This document shows, in pieces, positions 1 through 9,538 of a DNA stretch of 64,000 nt. The notes under the pieces are model-generated. The model had not been told where the DNA came from. It did no database searches and saw only the letters and a program-made list of their open reading frames with translations. The position numbers were made by a program, and so were the translations under genes. Numbering within the stretch: the stretch's first letter is position 1; every line of letters begins with the position of its first letter. Source of the stretch: Robbsia sp. KACC 23696 (lineage in GTDB: Bacteria; Pseudomonadota; Gammaproteobacteria; Burkholderiales; Burkholderiaceae); assembly GCF_039852015.1 (NCBI RefSeq), contig NZ_CP156628.1:1156226-1220225 (forward strand), given 5' to 3'.

Positions 1-1020
1 GACGGGTTGCGGTGCCCGCAGCCGTTTTCGCGTAAATAGGCCGTCGAAGAGCAACCGTGCCGGCGCGTGCGATCGCGGCAGGATCCAGCGTTCATGCGTC
101 AGGTCGGCCAGCCGCAGTCCCGTCTTAGCTAGCAGGGGATGGTCACGCCGCACCAGCACCGTGAGCGGTTCGCTGATCAGCGGCTCCAGGACGAGGCCAG
201 AATTCGGGTCTGCGGGCCGTAACGCGCCCAGGATGAAATCGACGTCACCGGCGCGCAAGCTGACGACCAAGGGTTCGTAAGCGCTTTCGTCCGTGACGAT
301 GCGAACGCCGGGATGATCGCGGCTCAGCAGTGCGATGGCATCGGGCAGGATCAATGTACGCCCGAGCGGCAATGCGCCGACGACCACTTGTCCCTGCACA
401 CTGCCGTGGAAGGCGGCAAGGTCGTCCCGGATATGGCGTAGCTCGTTCAGCGCGCGCCGCGCATGCAGGACGACCGTCTCGCCCTCCGTCGTCAACAGCA
501 GTCCCCGCCCGCTCCGATGAAACAGCGGAAGTCCCGCGCCGGTTTCCAGAACCTTAATTGCATGGCTGACAGCCGGCTGAGTGACGTGCATTGCGGCGGC
601 GGTGGTCGGCATGTGGCGGTGGCGGGCCAGGGCGATCAACAACTGCAGGCGGCGCGCGTTCAGCAGATACGCGGGCACCCTGTCTGCGGTTGCCGGACCG
701 ATCGGTCGCGTGCGCGTTCTTCGCACCGCGCACCACTGCGCCAACATCGACAACTCGGCGAACACACGCGTCGCCCGCGCAAGGACCACCTTGCCGTCGG
801 CCGTCGGCACCATGCCATTGGCGCCCCGTTCGAAAAGCGAGGCCCCCAGCGTCCGCTCCAGCTCCTGCACCGCCCGCGTGATGACCGATTGCGCGCGGAA
901 CAAGGTCCGCGCCGCTTCCGACGCGCTTCCGGTCTCGCCGATGCGCAAGGCGATCTGAAGCTTGACCAGGTTGGTCGGCTCGTCGGCGGCTAGCGCGGGC
1001 TTACGAAGGGCAGGGGGCAC
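1..1020 (-). CDS. LysR-type transcriptional regulator with two N-terminal HTH domains (partial)
   Basis: The reverse strand is open from a GTG at 1020 to the left edge, giving 340 residues without the C-terminus. AGGAG lies 11 bases upstream of the GTG, which decides the start. Residues about 17-76 form one LysR-type winged HTH (SASEAARTLFRAQSVITRAV). A second complete LysR HTH follows at about 121-180 (TTAAAMHVTQPAVSHAIKVL), then the first part of the effector-binding domain. Normal LysR proteins have only one HTH. The gene is divergent from the LigI-like lactonase and DctA transporter, so it probably regulates them in response to an aromatic-acid metabolite (inference). The family is certain; the target is not. 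Confidence 0.88.
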   Translation of the reverse strand, partial: MPPALRKPALAADEPTNLVKLQIALRIGETGSASEAARTLFRAQSVITRAVQELERTLGASLFERGANGMVPTADGKVVLARATRVFAELSMLAQWCAVRRTRTRPIGPATADRVPAYLLNARRLQLLIALARHRHMPTTAAAMHVTQPAVSHAIKVLETGAGLPLFHRSGRGLLLTTEGETVVLHARRALNELRHIRDDLAAFHGSVQGQVVVGALPLGRTLILPDAIALLSRDHPGVRIVTDESAYEPLVVSLRAGDVDFILGALRPADPNSGLVLEPLISEPLTVLVRRDHPLLAKTGLRLADLTHERWILPRSHAPARLLFDGLFTRKRLRAPQPV

Positions 1021-1512
1021 GATGAAAACAACTCCTGATAGCGGCAAAATCGCTTGATCGATGAGAAGGCTGGGGCGTCCCGCTTATGCGGCGGCTTTTC
1101 GCGGGCGCCGGACGCTTTGGAGACTGGCATCCAAGCGCCACGATGATGCCTGGAATGCATCGATTCGGTCTTGCGATTTTGCACGAATACCATGTGTTCT
1201 GCTTATTGCGGCATGCGTGAGGTGCGCTTTCACCTGACTTCAAATCGGATGGAAACGGAGCGTGACTGAAAGGTGATATATCGCTTTAAATCATGCGCTT
1301 ATCGTAACTTTCCGGACCCAAAAACACGCGTTGCGCACAGGGTTGTCGTATCGATAATCGGGTCGATGGCGCTAATGAGAGGGTATACGTGGACTTATAT
1401 GAGATAGCGCCGCTCGCTATCGTCCGTTCGATACCGTTCGCCGCACGCGTTGCCGCGCTAGTCCGCGTCGTCTGATTGGAACGATGATGCGCTTCCTTAC
1501 AGGATTTCACCT
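1021..1512. promoter_or_regulatory. Divergent intergenic region between LysR gene and ligI-like gene
   Basis: These 492 bases hold no convincing gene. The region must contain both divergent promoters and the LysR operators. An inverted repeat with 7-bp arms (GATAGCG at 1403-1409, CGCTATC at 1415-1421) is the clearest dyad and could be part of a LysR-type site. AGGA at about 1502-1505 serves as ribosome binding site for the gene at 1513. Confidence 0.45.
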
Positions 1513-2388
1513 ATGAAAAGCTGTTTGCCACCGGATCCGAATCCGATCAAGCCATCCCTCTCATTGCCGCCCGGCGCGTGCGACGCGCACTGCCATGTCT
1601 TCGGGCCGGCGGCGGTATTTCCCTACGCGGCCGACCGAAGCTACACGCCGCCGGACGCGCCGTATTCCGGACTGCGCGGTCTGCACGATTTCCTCGGATT
1701 GCAGCGCGGCGTCATTGTTCAGGCCAGCTGTCACGGCACGGACAATACCGCGATGCTCGATGGACTGAAGCGGGGCGAGGGACGCTATCGCGGTGTCGCC
1801 ATTGTCGACGCGAGCATCACCGACGCCGAGTTGGCCGAAATGGATCGGCATGGCGTGCGGGGCGTGCGATTCAATTTCGTCGCTCACTTGGGCGGGGCAC
1901 CGGACCTCGATGTGTTCGACAAAGTGCTGGACCGCATCCAGGCGTTGAATTGGCACGTTGTTCTGCATTTGGATGCGCAAGATATTGTCCAGTACGCCGA
2001 CGTGATCGATCGGATCGAAGTGCCGTTTGTCATCGATCACATGGGACGGGTACGGGCCGAGGACGGATTGGACCAGGAACCTTTCCAGCGCTTGCTGGGT
2101 TTGATGCGCGATCCGCGTGCATGGGTCAAGATCTGCGGCCCGGAACGGGTGTCCGCCGGCAAGCGCCCCTTTCATGATGCGGAGTCGTTTGCGCGGGCAT
2201 TGCTCGACGTCGCGCCCGATCGCGTTCTGTGGGGCACCGATTGGCCGCACCCGAATATCTCGAAGGATATGCCGAACGACGGGGAGTTGGTCGAACTGCT
2301 CGGACGCGTCTGCGGTGATGAAGCGACGCTACGCAAAGTACTCGTTGAAAACCCGCAGCGTCTATACGGCTTCGAATCGGGACGCTAA
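1513..2388 (+). CDS. ligI: 2-pyrone-4,6-dicarboxylate lactonase-like amidohydrolase
   Basis: This 291-aa TIM-barrel amidohydrolase closely resembles LigI, which opens 2-pyrone-4,6-dicarboxylate to 4-oxalomesaconate in the meta-cleavage pathways of protocatechuate and gallate. Visible signatures are CDAHCHVFGP near the N-terminus (the D-x-H-x-H strand), VVLHLDAQD, DHMGR mid-protein and WGTDWPHPN near the C-terminus with the catalytic Asp. Length matches the family (about 290). AGGA precedes the ATG by 8 bases. It lies between a divergent LysR gene and a dicarboxylate transporter, which fits an uptake-plus-hydrolysis cassette. Other ring-cleavage genes are not in the window, so the exact substrate could differ. 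Confidence 0.85.
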   Translation: MKSCLPPDPNPIKPSLSLPPGACDAHCHVFGPAAVFPYAADRSYTPPDAPYSGLRGLHDFLGLQRGVIVQASCHGTDNTAMLDGLKRGEGRYRGVAIVDASITDAELAEMDRHGVRGVRFNFVAHLGGAPDLDVFDKVLDRIQALNWHVVLHLDAQDIVQYADVIDRIEVPFVIDHMGRVRAEDGLDQEPFQRLLGLMRDPRAWVKICGPERVSAGKRPFHDAESFARALLDVAPDRVLWGTDWPHPNISKDMPNDGELVELLGRVCGDEATLRKVLVENPQRLYGFESGR

Positions 2389-2566
2389 GGGCGCGATGGC
2401 GTAAGCAGGAAAACGCGCGCGGCACGCACGGCATCGGGCGCTGGGCACGAGCCGCGATCGCGAGGGCTGGGACAAACGTTGGCCGGGAATAACACAGAGA
2501 CGAGGTGGCGATATCGGTGATGACACGATATCCGTTGCCCCCCGGGTGCATCCACTAGGAGGAGAC

Positions 2567-4042
2567 ATGACGACAACCGTCGGCGCTGCCGGCGCGGTCA
2601 AGCGACCGCGTTGGTATCGCGAATTGTATGTGCAGGTGGGGATTGCGATCGTGCTCGGTGTGATTTTGGGTCATGTCGCGCCACATCTCGCGGTGCAGAT
2701 GAAACCGCTGGGCGATGCCTTTATCAAGCTGATCAAAATGGTGATCGGCCCCGTCATTTTCTGTACGGTCGTCGGCGGTATTGCCGGCCTCGGGGATATG
2801 AAGAAGGTGGGACGCGTCGGCGGGAAGGCGCTGCTCTATTTCGAGGTAGTGTCGACGCTGTCCTTGATCATCGGACTCATTGCCGGCCACTTGCTCGAGC
2901 CGGGCGCCGGCTTCAATGTCGATGCCAGCAAACTCGACGCGCATGCCGTGGCGGCGTATGCGAGTCAGGCGCACGACAATGGGACCGTCGCCTTTTTAAT
3001 GCGGATCATCCCCGATACGGTCGTCAGCGCTTTCGTCGATGGCAATGTACTCCAGGTGTTGTTGATCGCGATACTCTTCGGCGCATCGCTGGCTGCACTA
3101 GGCGACCGCGGTCGCGCACTGACCGAATTTATCGGCGATCTCACTGAGACCTTTTTCGGCATTGTCCGAATCGTGATGAAAGTTGCCACCCTCGGTGCGT
3201 TCGGGGCAATCGCTTTCACGATCGGGACATACGGGGTGGGCGCGGTGCTTCCCTTGTTGAAATTGATCGGTGCGTTTTATTTGACCTTGGCGTTCTTCGT
3301 TGTCGTGGTCTTGGGTTTAATCTCGCGATTCATGGGCGTGAATATCTTCCGATTCATGCACTATATCCGCGAAGAAATTCTGATCGTGCTGGGAACCAGC
3401 TCGTCGGAGGCGGCGCTGCCGCAGATGTTGCAGAAGCTAGAGCGGCTCGGTTGCTCGAAACCAGTGGTGGGCTTGGTAATTCCCGCCGGCTATTCGTTCA
3501 ATCTCGACGGGACGAATATCTATCTGACGATGGCGGTGCTGTTTATCGCCCAGGCATTCAACGTCCATCTGACGTTGACGCAAGAACTGACGCTGGTTGT
3601 CGTGGCGATGTTGACGTCGAAAGGCGCGAGTGGCGTGGCTGGCGCCGCCTTTGTGATGCTGACGTCGACTTTGTTGGTGTTTCCGCTCATTCCCGTGTCG
3701 GGTATGGTCCTGATCCTGGGTATTCACCGCTTTATGGGGACGGGCCTTGCTATCGTCAACACCATCGGTAACGGTGTTGCGACGATTGTCGTATCCGCCT
3801 GGGAGCACGAGTTGGATCGAGATCGCTTGAATGCAGTGTTGCGCGGTGAAGATCCCGACGCGCTGCGCGTGCCCGGCGTCGGCATCGATTCCGCAACGCC
3901 GGCGGGCAATCCGGGCAGTCCGGGCAGTCAGGCAGGAAATGGGGTGCCCGCCGCGCCGATCGCGCCGGCCGTATCGCCGCGGCCATCCCTTCCCGGGCGC
4001 CATGGCGAACTGCCTGCCGCCGTCACGGGCCCCCGCCATTGA
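2567..4042 (+). CDS. dctA: C4-dicarboxylate/proton symporter DctA family
   Basis: A 491-aa dicarboxylate/amino acid:cation symporter of the inner membrane. The start at 2567 is set by a strong AGGAGGAG at 2557-2564; an upstream in-frame GTG at 2546 has no comparable site. DctA signatures include [20 protein letters not shown] near residue 50, the hairpin segment [12 protein letters not shown], and the substrate-binding stretch [16 protein letters not shown], followed by [13 protein letters not shown]. About 45 residues at the C-terminus form a Gly/Pro/Ala-rich tail that is longer than usual for DctA. It follows the LigI-like gene by 178 bp and probably imports an organic acid for the same pathway (inference). 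Confidence 0.92.
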   Translation: MTTTVGAAGAVKRPRWYRELYVQVGIAIVLGVILGHVAPHLAVQMKPLGDAFIKLIKMVIGPVIFCTVVGGIAGLGDMKKVGRVGGKALLYFEVVSTLSLIIGLIAGHLLEPGAGFNVDASKLDAHAVAAYASQAHDNGTVAFLMRIIPDTVVSAFVDGNVLQVLLIAILFGASLAALGDRGRALTEFIGDLTETFFGIVRIVMKVATLGAFGAIAFTIGTYGVGAVLPLLKLIGAFYLTLAFFVVVVLGLISRFMGVNIFRFMHYIREEILIVLGTSSSEAALPQMLQKLERLGCSKPVVGLVIPAGYSFNLDGTNIYLTMAVLFIAQAFNVHLTLTQELTLVVVAMLTSKGASGVAGAAFVMLTSTLLVFPLIPVSGMVLILGIHRFMGTGLAIVNTIGNGVATIVVSAWEHELDRDRLNAVLRGEDPDALRVPGVGIDSATPAGNPGSPGSQAGNGVPAAPIAPAVSPRPSLPGRHGELPAAVTGPRH

Positions 4043-4063
4043 AACCGTTGGAAGCGGTGTGTC

Positions 4064-4091
4064 GCGCTACTTTCTACATAGAAAGTAGCGC
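4064..4091. repeat. Perfect 13-bp palindrome downstream of dctA
   Basis: Arms GCGCTACTTTCTA (4064-4076) and TAGAAAGTAGCGC (4079-4091) are perfectly complementary around a two-base centre. No T-run follows on either strand, so it is not a classical intrinsic terminator. It could be a protein-binding dyad or part of a repeated element. Confidence 0.6.
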
Positions 4092-4130
4092 ACGCTGAGG
4101 GTCTGAGGCGCCGAAATCGCCCAGAACTAA

Positions 4131-4245
4131 AGGTGCACGTCTATGGTACTTGCGGAGGTTTCGCCCGGTGCTACAAGGCGGAAAGGGCGGATGGACAGCG
4201 AAGCGACCGCGCACATTCGGCCTTGGATACCATAGACGTTCACCT
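4131..4245. repeat. Long inverted repeat enclosing about 77 bp
   Basis: The arms at 4131-4149 and 4227-4245 are reverse complements over 17 of 19 positions (AGGTGCACGTCTATGGTAC against ATACCATAGACGTTCACCT). The stretch lies between dctA and a small hypothetical gene and has no open frame. It could fold as one long hairpin RNA or be a small inverted-repeat element. Confidence 0.5.
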
Positions 4246-4274
4246 AAGTGGTGGGCGTTCTTGGTTGCGGATTT

Positions 4275-4703
4275 TTAGATGAATCGGGCGATCATCGCAA
4301 GTAAGCCACCGACGGTGCCCAAGGCGGCAATCCACTTACCCGTGCTATAGGCCTGATTCGTATTCTTTGCCTGTTCCTCGGGGCTGGGCAATCCAAGCGC
4401 GCCGTAGGCAAGCGACTTCATCGGCGACGGCTTCTCGCTCTTCTTCTCCGCATCGGCCGACTTTGCCATCGTCGAGGTTGCCGCGACGTCGGATTTGCTC
4501 GAATCCGCCTTGTCCGCCGTCTTTCCTTCCTGAGCCTGCAACTGCTTCGCGGAATCCGACAGGGTCACTTTCGTGCTGCTGGCCGGCTGCGCCGAGCTAT
4601 CGGTTTTCGTTGATTCGGCTGCCTTTGGCGCGTCACTCTTCGCGCGCGACGCCGTCGTGGCGGTCAGCTGTTTCCCTTCAGCTTGGCTACTCGCGACTTG
4701 CAT
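4275..4703 (-). CDS. Hypothetical Ala/Ser/Lys-rich protein with C-terminal membrane segment
   Basis: A 142-aa protein if started at MQVASSQAEGK, with GGGG at 4-8 bases upstream; a longer frame reaches 4823 but its extra N-terminus looks noncoding. The first about 95 residues are low-complexity, rich in Ala, Ser, Thr and Lys and probably disordered. The segment VTLSDSAKQL resembles short helices seen in many secretion and flagellar regulators, but I do not recognise the family. The last about 20 residues (GKWIAALGTVGGLLAMIARF) form a likely membrane anchor. It stands alone, upstream of kynR on the same strand but separated by 215 bp. Confidence 0.6.
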   Translation of the reverse strand: MQVASSQAEGKQLTATTASRAKSDAPKAAESTKTDSSAQPASSTKVTLSDSAKQLQAQEGKTADKADSSKSDVAATSTMAKSADAEKKSEKPSPMKSLAYGALGLPSPEEQAKNTNQAYSTGKWIAALGTVGGLLAMIARFI

Positions 4704-4918
4704 ACTGATCCCCGATCTCTGCTCCCATACCACGCAGCAAACCGCTGCGCCGTTCCTGAACAGGTTAGCGGCATGCCGTGCGAGATCTTTATGCTCAGAA
4801 TAACGGCGAGATTGTCGCAGCAACTATTGATCGAGGGGGCACCGCGTTTCCTGTGCGCCAAACGGATAAAGATCCTCTGATCGATGGGACGCACGGCGCG
4901 GCGGCACCGCTTCCTGTA

Positions 4919-5419
4919 TCAGCCGCCGGCGGCGTTTGCCAATCGAATCAGGCCCACCGGGGCGCCAGGTGTGTCCTTGACCGCTTGAAGCACGATATTC
5001 GATCGAATATCCATGACGCCAGGCGCCTTATAGAGCTTGTTCAAAATGAAGCTGGAGAAATGTTTCAGGTCGGGCGCGATGACACGCAGCAGGTAATGGC
5101 TGTCACCGGTGATGACATAGGCGCTGACGATCTCAGGCCAGCCTTCCATGGCTGCGGTGAAGGTCTCATGCCAGTTTGGCACGTCGTTGCGCATCGATAC
5201 GTGAACAAACGCTTCCAACGTCAATCCAAGTGCTTCCGCCGACAGGTGCGCTTGGTAGCGGCCGATGATGCCCCTTTCCTCGAGGATCTTCGTGCGACGC
5301 AGGCAAGCGGATGGCGAAAGCGCCACCCGTTCGGCCAGCTCTAGGTTGCTGATGCGTCCCTGACGTTGCAATACGTCCAGGATATGAATGTCGACGGCAT
5401 CCAGCGCGATAGCATGCAT
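4919..5419 (-). CDS. kynR: Lrp/AsnC-family regulator of the kynurenine pathway (KynR)
   Basis: A 166-aa Lrp/AsnC regulator: N-terminal HTH at about residues 8-60 (NLELAERVALSPSACLRRTK) and a C-terminal RAM effector domain (VSAYVITGDSHYLLRVIAPD). It is divergent from kynB-kynU-kynA. In Pseudomonas aeruginosa an Lrp-type KynR in this position activates the kyn genes in response to kynurenine (established knowledge); the same role is inferred here. The shared intergenic region holds several short dyads. Confidence 0.9.
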   Translation of the reverse strand: MHAIALDAVDIHILDVLQRQGRISNLELAERVALSPSACLRRTKILEERGIIGRYQAHLSAEALGLTLEAFVHVSMRNDVPNWHETFTAAMEGWPEIVSAYVITGDSHYLLRVIAPDLKHFSSFILNKLYKAPGVMDIRSNIVLQAVKDTPGAPVGLIRLANAAGG

Positions 5420-5561
5420 ATTATTCGATAGAAATTCGATAAAAACGCATTTTATGCGATCAAGGGCGGTAAACGAATCGTTTTTAGGATAAAAAATCCG
5501 CGATAGTCGTCATAACATGACGTCTTCGAGCATTGCTTCATTGAGAAAGGATCCCCGAACG
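5420..5561. promoter_or_regulatory. kynR-kynB divergent control region
   Basis: An AT-rich divergent region with two short perfect dyads: CGCATTTTATGCG at 5446-5458 and AAACGAATCGTTT at 5471-5483. Near-identical ATTCGATA/ATTCGAT copies lie at about 5423-5440. Such closely phased dyads suit an Lrp-type multimer (inference). AAGGA at about 5547-5551 is the ribosome binding site for kynB at 5562. Confidence 0.55.
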
Positions 5562-6242
5562 ATGTCACGTTCCCTGATCGATATCAGCGCGCCAATTCAT
5601 GGCGACACGCCGGTCTGGCCCGGCGACACGCCGGTGTCGACCGAGCTTGTCTGGCACATGGCGTCCGGTTCGCCGGTCAATGTCGGCAAGCTGACCCTGT
5701 CGCCGCACACGGCGACGCACGCCGATGGCCCTTTGCACTATCAGGCCGATGGCGCGCCTATCGGCGACGTCGCGTTGGACGCCTATATCGGCGCATGCGT
5801 CGTGCTCGACTGTCGCTCGGTCGGCAATCCTTCGGCCGCGTTGGATGTCGCGGCATTGCAGCAATCGGCAGCGGCGGTGCTGGCGGGGCGAGCGCTGCCA
5901 GCCCGCGTCCTGGTGCGAACGTATGACCATGCGCCGCAACACCGCTGGGACGACACGTTTCGGGCGATAAGCCCAGATGCCATCGACTGGTTGGCATCGC
6001 AGGGCGTGATGTTGATCGGCGTCGACACGCCATCGCTTGATCCGCAGACCTCGAAAACGATGGATGCACATCGACGCGTCGCGGCACATCGAATGGCGAT
6101 TCTCGAAGGGCTGGTGCTCGATGACGTCGTCGCGGACTGCTATGAATTGATCGCGCTCCCGTTGAAGCTCGTGACACTGGACGCGAGCCCCGTAAGAGCG
6201 GTACTCCGAGGGCCGCTGCCGCTGCCACTCCTCCACGAGTAG
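5562..6242 (+). CDS. kynB: Kynurenine formamidase (arylformamidase) KynB
   Basis: Hydrolyses N-formyl-L-kynurenine to L-kynurenine and formate, the second step of tryptophan catabolism to anthranilate. The cyclase-family metal motif is present as [12 protein letters not shown], with [18 protein letters not shown] at the N-terminus. The start at 5562 (226 aa) is preferred over 5517 because AAGGA precedes it and because the family is about 210-220 residues. First gene of a kynB-kynU-kynA operon, 180 bp ahead of kynU. Confidence 0.93.
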   Translation: MSRSLIDISAPIHGDTPVWPGDTPVSTELVWHMASGSPVNVGKLTLSPHTATHADGPLHYQADGAPIGDVALDAYIGACVVLDCRSVGNPSAALDVAALQQSAAAVLAGRALPARVLVRTYDHAPQHRWDDTFRAISPDAIDWLASQGVMLIGVDTPSLDPQTSKTMDAHRRVAAHRMAILEGLVLDDVVADCYELIALPLKLVTLDASPVRAVLRGPLPLPLLHE

Positions 6243-6422
6243 ACAGCGATCCGCGTCCGGTACCCCACGTGATCCCGGACGTGTGCGCGTGTTGCTGTGT
6301 GGCCGCCCATGCGGCGCACTCCTTGTTCGCGCGGTCTCCCGATCGACGTCGAACGTGAACCGTACAACGTAACGTCGCCCCTTCGTTGGGCTGTCCCCGG
6401 GGCGTTATTTAGGAACAATCTC

Positions 6423-7697
6423 ATGTCCTTTTCGGATTTCTCGATTCCGACCTCGCGTGCCGATGCGCTTCAGCGGGACCACGACGATGTACTCGCGCCA
6501 CTGCGCGACGCCTTCACGTTGCCTGATAACGTGATCTACCTCGACGGCAATTCACTGGGTGCCGCGCCGACTGCCGCCGCCGCCCGCGCACGGCAGGTGA
6601 TAGACAGCGAATGGTCCGAGCAATTGATCCGCAGTTGGAATGCCGCCGGCTGGTTCGACATGCCGAAGCGCCTGGGAAACAAATTGGCACCGTTGATTGG
6701 TGCCGCGGCAGACGAGACGGTCATCACCGATACGATCTCGATCAATCTGTTCAAGGTGCTCTCGGCTGCGTTACGGCTGCAGCAGCAACGCGATCCGTCT
6801 CGCACGGTGATCGTGTCGGAACGATCGAACTTCCCGTCGGATCTCTACATCGCCGAGGGCGTTATTGCGCAACTGGGCGGTAAGCACTCGCTTAAGCTGA
6901 TCGACGATCCATCCGAACTGGCGGACGTGATCGGAGCCGATACCGCGATCGTCATGCTGACCCAGGTCAATTATCGGACAGGTTATTTGCATGACATGGC
7001 GGCGATAACACGTCTGACGCAGTCTCGCGGCGCCTTGGCGGTTTGGGACCTTGCGCACTCCGCGGGTGCCGTCGAGATCGACCTCAATGGCGCGAACGCC
7101 GACTACGCGGTAGGCTGCACCTATAAATATCTGAATGGCGGGCCGGGATCTCCGGGATTCGTTTGGGTTCCTAAGCGTCATCAAGCCTCGTTCGAGCAAC
7201 CGCTGTCCGGATGGTGGGGGCATCAGGCGCCGTTCGCGATGGAGTCGTCGTATCGACCGGATCCGGGCATCGCACGCTTCTTATGTGGCACGCAGCCGAT
7301 CATATCGATGGCGCTTGTCGAATGCGGCCTGGACATTTTCGAGAGAACGGATATGGCCGCGTTGCGTCGCAAGTCGCTGGCCTTGACCGATACGTTCATT
7401 GCAGGCGTAAAAACGCGTTGCAGCAAGCACGCCTTGACGTTGGTGACACCGCAGGAACATACCCAGCGCGGATCGCATGTCAGCTTTGCCTATGAACAGG
7501 GTTATGAGGTGATGCAGGCACTGATCGCGCGTGGCGTGATCGGCGACTATCGCGAGCCGTCCATTCTGCGTTTCGGATTTACCCCTTTGTATACGCGCTT
7601 TGTCGATGTCTGGGATGCGGTGGAGATCTTGGGGGACATTCTGGACTCCGGCGAATGGCAGGCTTTTGCCAAGGGGACGCGGGATCAGGTGACCTGA
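6423..7697 (+). CDS. kynU: Kynureninase KynU
   Basis: A PLP-dependent hydrolase (424 aa) that cleaves L-kynurenine to anthranilate and L-alanine. The PLP-binding lysine is in [11 protein letters not shown]. Other family features are [11 protein letters not shown] near the N-terminus and [13 protein letters not shown] after the lysine loop. The start at 6423 has AGGA 9 bases upstream; a longer frame from a GTG at 6297 gives a noncoding-looking extension. Middle gene of the kyn operon. Confidence 0.95.
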   Translation: MSFSDFSIPTSRADALQRDHDDVLAPLRDAFTLPDNVIYLDGNSLGAAPTAAAARARQVIDSEWSEQLIRSWNAAGWFDMPKRLGNKLAPLIGAAADETVITDTISINLFKVLSAALRLQQQRDPSRTVIVSERSNFPSDLYIAEGVIAQLGGKHSLKLIDDPSELADVIGADTAIVMLTQVNYRTGYLHDMAAITRLTQSRGALAVWDLAHSAGAVEIDLNGANADYAVGCTYKYLNGGPGSPGFVWVPKRHQASFEQPLSGWWGHQAPFAMESSYRPDPGIARFLCGTQPIISMALVECGLDIFERTDMAALRRKSLALTDTFIAGVKTRCSKHALTLVTPQEHTQRGSHVSFAYEQGYEVMQALIARGVIGDYREPSILRFGFTPLYTRFVDVWDAVEILGDILDSGEWQAFAKGTRDQVT

Positions 7698-7737
7698 GCG
7701 ATCGACGGTTCAAGACGATGGAAAAAGGCAATTTATC

Positions 7738-8667
7738 ATGACGCAAACAACATCGAAGGCGGCGATCTGCCCCTTCGGCTATGGCGCCGCCCCGGACGCG
7801 GCTTTTCCGACAGAACCATCGCCGAACGCTGGCGGCAATGCGCCGGCCGAGGGCTGGCACGATGCGCAACTCGATTTCTCGGCGTCGATGAGTTACGGCG
7901 ATTATCTGGCATTGGATAAAATTCTGGAGGCGCAACATCCGCGTTCTCCGGATCATAACGAGATGCTTTTCATCATCCAGCACCAGACTTCCGAGCTGTG
8001 GATGCGGCTGATGCTCGTCGAACTGCATGCGGCGCACGAGGCGGTGAAACGGGACGCGTTGCAGGAATCGTTCAAGATGCTGGCGCGCGTGTCGCGGATT
8101 TTCGAGCAATTGGTGGCGGCGTGGACCGTGCTGTCCACGCTGACGCCGTCCGAATATTCGGCGATGCGCCCGTACCTGGAGGCCTCTTCCGGTTTCCAAT
8201 CGTTCCAATATCGGCAGATCGAATTCCTGTTGGGGAACAAGAACGCGAAGATGCTGCAGCCGCATGCGCATCATTCGGCGCGTTATGACGCGACGCGCGA
8301 TGTGTTGCTGGCGCCGTCGTTCTACGACGAGGTCGTGCGACTGTTGGCGCGGCGCGGATTCGATATCGATCCGGCAAGACTGGAGCGGGATTGGAGTCAG
8401 CCAACGCTGGCGGATCCCAGCGTCGAGGCCGCGTGGCTGGCCGTGTATCGCGATCCGGCGGCCCACTGGGATCTGTACCAAATGGGCGAGGAGCTCGTCG
8501 ATCTAGAAGACGCCTTCCGTCAGTGGCGTTTCCGCCATGTCACGACCGTGGAGCGGGTGATCGGTGCTAAGCAGGGCACTGGTGGCACCAATGGCGCGCA
8601 GTATCTGCGCAAGATGCTGGACACGGTATTGTTCCCGGAGCTCTGGAGCGTACGCACGCTTTTGTGA
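7738..8667 (+). CDS. kynA: Tryptophan 2,3-dioxygenase KynA
   Basis: A heme enzyme (309 aa) that opens the indole ring of L-tryptophan to N-formylkynurenine. Family signatures are [30 protein letters not shown] (substrate pocket), the helix containing [18 protein letters not shown], and the conserved [15 protein letters not shown] loop near the C-terminus. Last gene of the kyn operon, 40 bp after kynU. It converges on the ABC ATPase gene with a gap of only 34 bp, in which a short CCCGC/GCGGG hairpin could act as a two-way terminator. Confidence 0.96.
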   Translation: MTQTTSKAAICPFGYGAAPDAAFPTEPSPNAGGNAPAEGWHDAQLDFSASMSYGDYLALDKILEAQHPRSPDHNEMLFIIQHQTSELWMRLMLVELHAAHEAVKRDALQESFKMLARVSRIFEQLVAAWTVLSTLTPSEYSAMRPYLEASSGFQSFQYRQIEFLLGNKNAKMLQPHAHHSARYDATRDVLLAPSFYDEVVRLLARRGFDIDPARLERDWSQPTLADPSVEAAWLAVYRDPAAHWDLYQMGEELVDLEDAFRQWRFRHVTTVERVIGAKQGTGGTNGAQYLRKMLDTVLFPELWSVRTLL

Positions 8668-8701
8668 GATGCGTGTACCCGCTTCGGGCGGGATGCGTTG
8701 A

Positions 8702-9538
8702 TTAAAGCGCTCGGTGCAGCGGGTAGATGGCGCGTTGGTTGTCGGGCATCGCCACGATATGACATTCGACGCGGTAGGTCTCGCGGAGCCTGTCGGCGGT
8801 CAAGGTTTGCGCGGTGGCGCCGAATGCCGCGGTAGCGCCTTGGTCCAGCAGCAGGACTTTGTCCGCATAGCGACTGACCTGATTCAGGTCGTGCAGGATC
8901 ATCAAGGTGACGATGCCGTGCGTGCGCGTATAGTCGCGGACGTATTCGAGCAAATGCAGCTGATTGTTCAAATCCAGCGCCGACGTGGGCTCATCGAGCA
9001 GCAGCAATCGCGGCTCCCGAACCAAGGCCAGCGCAAGCGCCACCATTTGCCGTTGCCCCCCGGACAGGTTGCCGGGTTTCGATTCGGCCAAGGACTCGAG
9101 CTTCAATGCCTGTAATACGCGCTCCGCGCGGGCGAGGTGCGATGCCGGCGTGGCCAAGGAGTGATGCCCGATCGTGCCCGCGGTCTGCCCATTCTGAACC
9201 AGCAATAGCAGTTCGAATACCGACATTTGCACGTCGCCATGCGCCAACGACTGCGCGACATAGCCGATCAACGCACTGCGCGCGTAAGGCGGCATTTTGT
9301 CCAGGGTCTGGCCATCCAGCACGATGTCGCCCTGTGCCTTCAAGAGCCCGGCAAGCGCGCGAATCAGCGTTGTTTTACCCGCCCCGTTGCGGCCGAGTAC
9401 CGCAATACATTCTCCCGGAGCCGCGTCGAAGCCGACATCGTGGACGATTCGTTTGCGTCCGATGGACACATTGACATTGCGGATCTGCAAGCCGGCAAGC
9501 GGCATCTCATTACGGGCCACGTTTGCAACGGTGCTCAT
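8702..9538 (-). CDS. Iron/siderophore ABC transporter ATP-binding protein (FecE/FhuC type)
   Basis: A 278-aa cytoplasmic ATPase of a FecCD/BtuCD-type importer. Walker A is GRNGAGKTT, the ABC signature LSGGQRQMV, Walker B LLLLDEPTSALD and the switch histidine lies in LILHDLNQ. The ATG at 9538 overlaps the permease stop as ATGA, so the genes are translationally coupled; the frame further upstream runs antisense through the permease gene and is not coding. Final gene of the three-gene operon. Confidence 0.93.
   Translation of the reverse strand: MSTVANVARNEMPLAGLQIRNVNVSIGRKRIVHDVGFDAAPGECIAVLGRNGAGKTTLIRALAGLLKAQGDIVLDGQTLDKMPPYARSALIGYVAQSLAHGDVQMSVFELLLLVQNGQTAGTIGHHSLATPASHLARAERVLQALKLESLAESKPGNLSGGQRQMVALALALVREPRLLLLDEPTSALDLNNQLHLLEYVRDYTRTHGIVTLMILHDLNQVSRYADKVLLLDQGATAAFGATAQTLTADRLRETYRVECHIVAMPDNQRAIYPLHRAL

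Noticed and set aside
330..993. Several plus-strand open frames at the left edge
   Set aside because: The minus strand holds a partial LysR gene with two clear HTH domains across the entire stretch.
8668..8701. Strong intrinsic terminator between kynA and the ABC ATPase gene
   Set aside because: The CCCGC/GCGGG hairpin is short and lacks a T-run on either strand, so it is only mentioned under kynA.
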